Shown here: piece by piece, positions 63,380 to 64,000 of the stretch
Position numbering within the stretch: position 1 is the first letter of the stretch
Layout of the letters: each line of letters opens with the position of its first letter
Source of the DNA: Noviherbaspirillum soli
GTDB taxonomy: Bacteria > Pseudomonadota > Gammaproteobacteria > Burkholderiales > Burkholderiaceae_D
Length of the DNA: 64,000 bases
Reading direction: 5' to 3'
Assembly (NCBI RefSeq): GCF_015352955.1
Contig: NZ_JACYOX010000007.1
Span: 93,357 to 157,356 of the forward strand
Made by a program: the position numbers and the translations under genes
The notes under the pieces: generated by a model
What the model was told of the DNA's origin: nothing
Databases searched by the model: none
The model's input: the letters and a program-made list of their open reading frames with translations, nothing else

Positions 63380-63412
63380 GTGGGGCGGAATACCCCAAAG
63401 GAGCATTCCGCC
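63380..63412 (+). repeat. REP hairpin, GGCGGAAT variant
   Basis: Arms GGCGGAAT and ATTCCGCC around CCCC-AAA-GGAG. A third arm variant with paired changes; the foot reads GTGG. Confidence 0.75.
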
Positions 63413-63495
63413 AACCATCGATCCAGGCAACACGCCGCATATGCCGTTCCGTATACCGCCATTCACATGAAATTGAGCGACCGCTGCTTTCGCAA

Positions 63496-63522
63496 GGCGC
63501 CACGCCCGAGGGGCATTGCGCC
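63496..63522 (+). repeat. Degenerate REP hairpin
   Basis: GGCGC...GCGCC arms with a CCC-GAG-GGG centre; several bases lost in the left arm. Confidence 0.5.
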
Positions 63523-63572
63523 GTCGGCGGCCAACCGTGACGGTAATGGCGCGCTTTCCCTGATCGGCCATC

Positions 63573-63605
63573 GGTGCATTGCCCCTTCGGGGTGTTGCAC
63601 GTTAC
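63573..63605 (-). repeat. REP hairpin, inverted
   Basis: Arms GGTGCATT and TGTTGCAC around CCCC-TTC-GGGG, with two arm mismatches; GTAA at the minus-strand foot. Confidence 0.7.
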
Positions 63606-63640
63606 GGCTGCTGCTTCACCAAGCTGCGCGATGAATTGTG

Positions 63641-63669
63641 AAAAAGCCCGTGCGGCGATGCGCACGGGC
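63641..63669 (-). terminator. Terminator-like hairpin on the minus strand
   Basis: A perfect 9-bp stem GCCCGTGCG / CGCACGGGC with a 6-base loop and, on the minus strand, a run of five T after it. No gene upstream on that strand is seen within the window. Confidence 0.6.
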
Positions 63670-63778
63670 GCTGGCTTGCTGCCTAAAGCAAATTCGTCCG
63701 TACCAGCCTCGTAATGCAGTTTTCCCATCACGGCGCCGACTGCCTTTCTGCCACGCGGTTGATGGCCAGGATCGCACA

Positions 63779-63808
63779 GGGTGGAATACCCCAAAGGGGC
63801 ATTCCACC
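63779..63808 (+). repeat. REP hairpin, GGTGGAAT variant
   Basis: Arms GGTGGAAT and ATTCCACC around CCCC-AAA-GGGG; the foot is decayed. Confidence 0.75.
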
Positions 63809-63859
63809 TTTCGTCGACCGGGGCAGCGCTCCAGCCTCACTTGTGGTTTTGCCGCCGAA

Positions 63860-63886
63860 GGTGCAATGCCCTTCGGGTATTGCACC
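63860..63886 (-). repeat. REP hairpin, inverted
   Basis: GGTGCAAT...ATTGCACC around CCC-TTC-GGG; inverted relative to the 63779 copy. The foot is decayed. Confidence 0.75.
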
Positions 63887-63919
63887 CTTGTATTATTCCG
63901 TCAGTTCGGTTGTGTAGTA

Positions 63920-63952
63920 ATTCCGACGGTCTTGTACGACAAGCGTCGGAAT
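63920..63952. repeat. Interrupted 14-bp hairpin
   Basis: ATTCCGACG (63920-63928) pairs with CGTCGGAAT (63944-63952), and inside it CTTGT pairs with ACAAG around ACG. It is followed within 11 bases by another hairpin. Confidence 0.65.
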
Positions 63953-63962
63953 GGTTGTAGCA

Positions 63963-63986
63963 GTTCCTTGGGGGCACCCAAGGAAC
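63963..63986. repeat. Perfect 10-bp hairpin at the window edge
   Basis: GTTCCTTGGG and CCCAAGGAAC with a GGCA loop. Together with the hairpin before it, it may be a leader or transcript end for a gene beyond the window. Confidence 0.6.
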
Positions 63987-64000
63987 GGGCGGCTGGATGC

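Larger units (their letters stand above)
63325..64000. other. Terminal intergenic region rich in REP copies and hairpins
   Basis: 676 bases with no gene. Five REP copies (63380, 63496, 63573, 63779 and 63860), a minus-strand terminator-like hairpin at 63641-63669, and two strong hairpins at 63920-63952 and 63963-63986 are seen. Confidence 0.7.

Overview
The window reads as a chromosomal segment of a GC-rich betaproteobacterium, most likely an Oxalobacteraceae-type member of the Burkholderiales (inference). The clues are a Bug-type tripartite tricarboxylate receptor, two PEP-CTERM exported proteins, a homogentisate operon, many LysR and sigma-54 style controls, three c-di-GMP proteins and several DUF families common in that group. 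No rRNA, tRNA, CRISPR array, prophage or insertion sequence was found. The coding is dense and mostly ordinary metabolism, transport and signalling.

Layout. 0-10.4 kb: end of a methyltransferase, a DUF72 protein, an 8-repeat TPR protein with a probable N-terminal frameshift, a SulP transporter, a PEP-CTERM protein with a recognisable sigma-54 promoter, an OpgC-like membrane acyltransferase, an SGNH hydrolase, a fragment of a GntR-type regulator and an HTH-GAF protein. 10.6-12.9 kb: CheW plus a chemoreceptor, closed by a strong terminator. 13-20.2 kb: an MHS-type permease, an ALDH7-type aldehyde dehydrogenase, an AcoR-like sigma-54 activator, and a flavin monooxygenase with a near-perfect -24/-12 promoter and an upstream palindrome cluster. 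20.3-25.9 kb: a small unknown protein behind two hairpins, an AI-2E family permease, and hmgA-fahA divergent from a LysR regulator. 26-31.2 kb: a membrane diguanylate cyclase behind a large perfect hairpin, and a carboxylate cluster (Bug receptor, Asp/Glu racemase-like, 3-hydroxyacyl-CoA dehydrogenase, LysR). 31.4-39.3 kb: an ABM-family monooxygenase-like protein, two beta-decarboxylating dehydrogenases, a 33-bp minisatellite next to a multi-hairpin element, a secreted cyanophycinase-like peptidase and a Cache-PAS-GGDEF-EAL protein. 39.6-44.3 kb: DUF3140, DUF2254, DUF305, SDR and DUF421 proteins. 44.9-51.8 kb: a second PEP-CTERM protein, a methyltransferase, an M16C metalloprotease, a REP array, a GNAT and an Ala/Lys-rich exported protein.

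The most unusual gene set is the tightly packed four-gene operon at 51,965-56,162: a C39-like cysteine peptidase, a RimK-like ATP-grasp ligase with its N-terminal domain, a GCS2-type carboxylate-amine ligase and an N-formylglutamate amidohydrolase. Two peptide-bond-making enzymes sit beside two amide-cleaving ones, the architecture expected for an uncharacterised peptide or amide synthesis and turnover pathway. After it come two Tat-exported PhoX/DUF839 proteins around a soluble diguanylate cyclase, a membrane protein with a degenerate Mrr-type nuclease domain, and an RlpA-family protein.

Across the window about 15 copies of one short hairpin repeat occur in four intergenic clusters (1.3, 22.0, 50.3 and 63.4-63.9 kb). 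Most copies carry GTAG at the foot, a fixed off-centre mismatch and compensatory stem changes, which is the signature of REP elements mobilised by REP-associated tyrosine transposases. At 50.3 kb they form three 149-bp tandem units that also carry a copy of the 3' end of the neighbouring protease gene.
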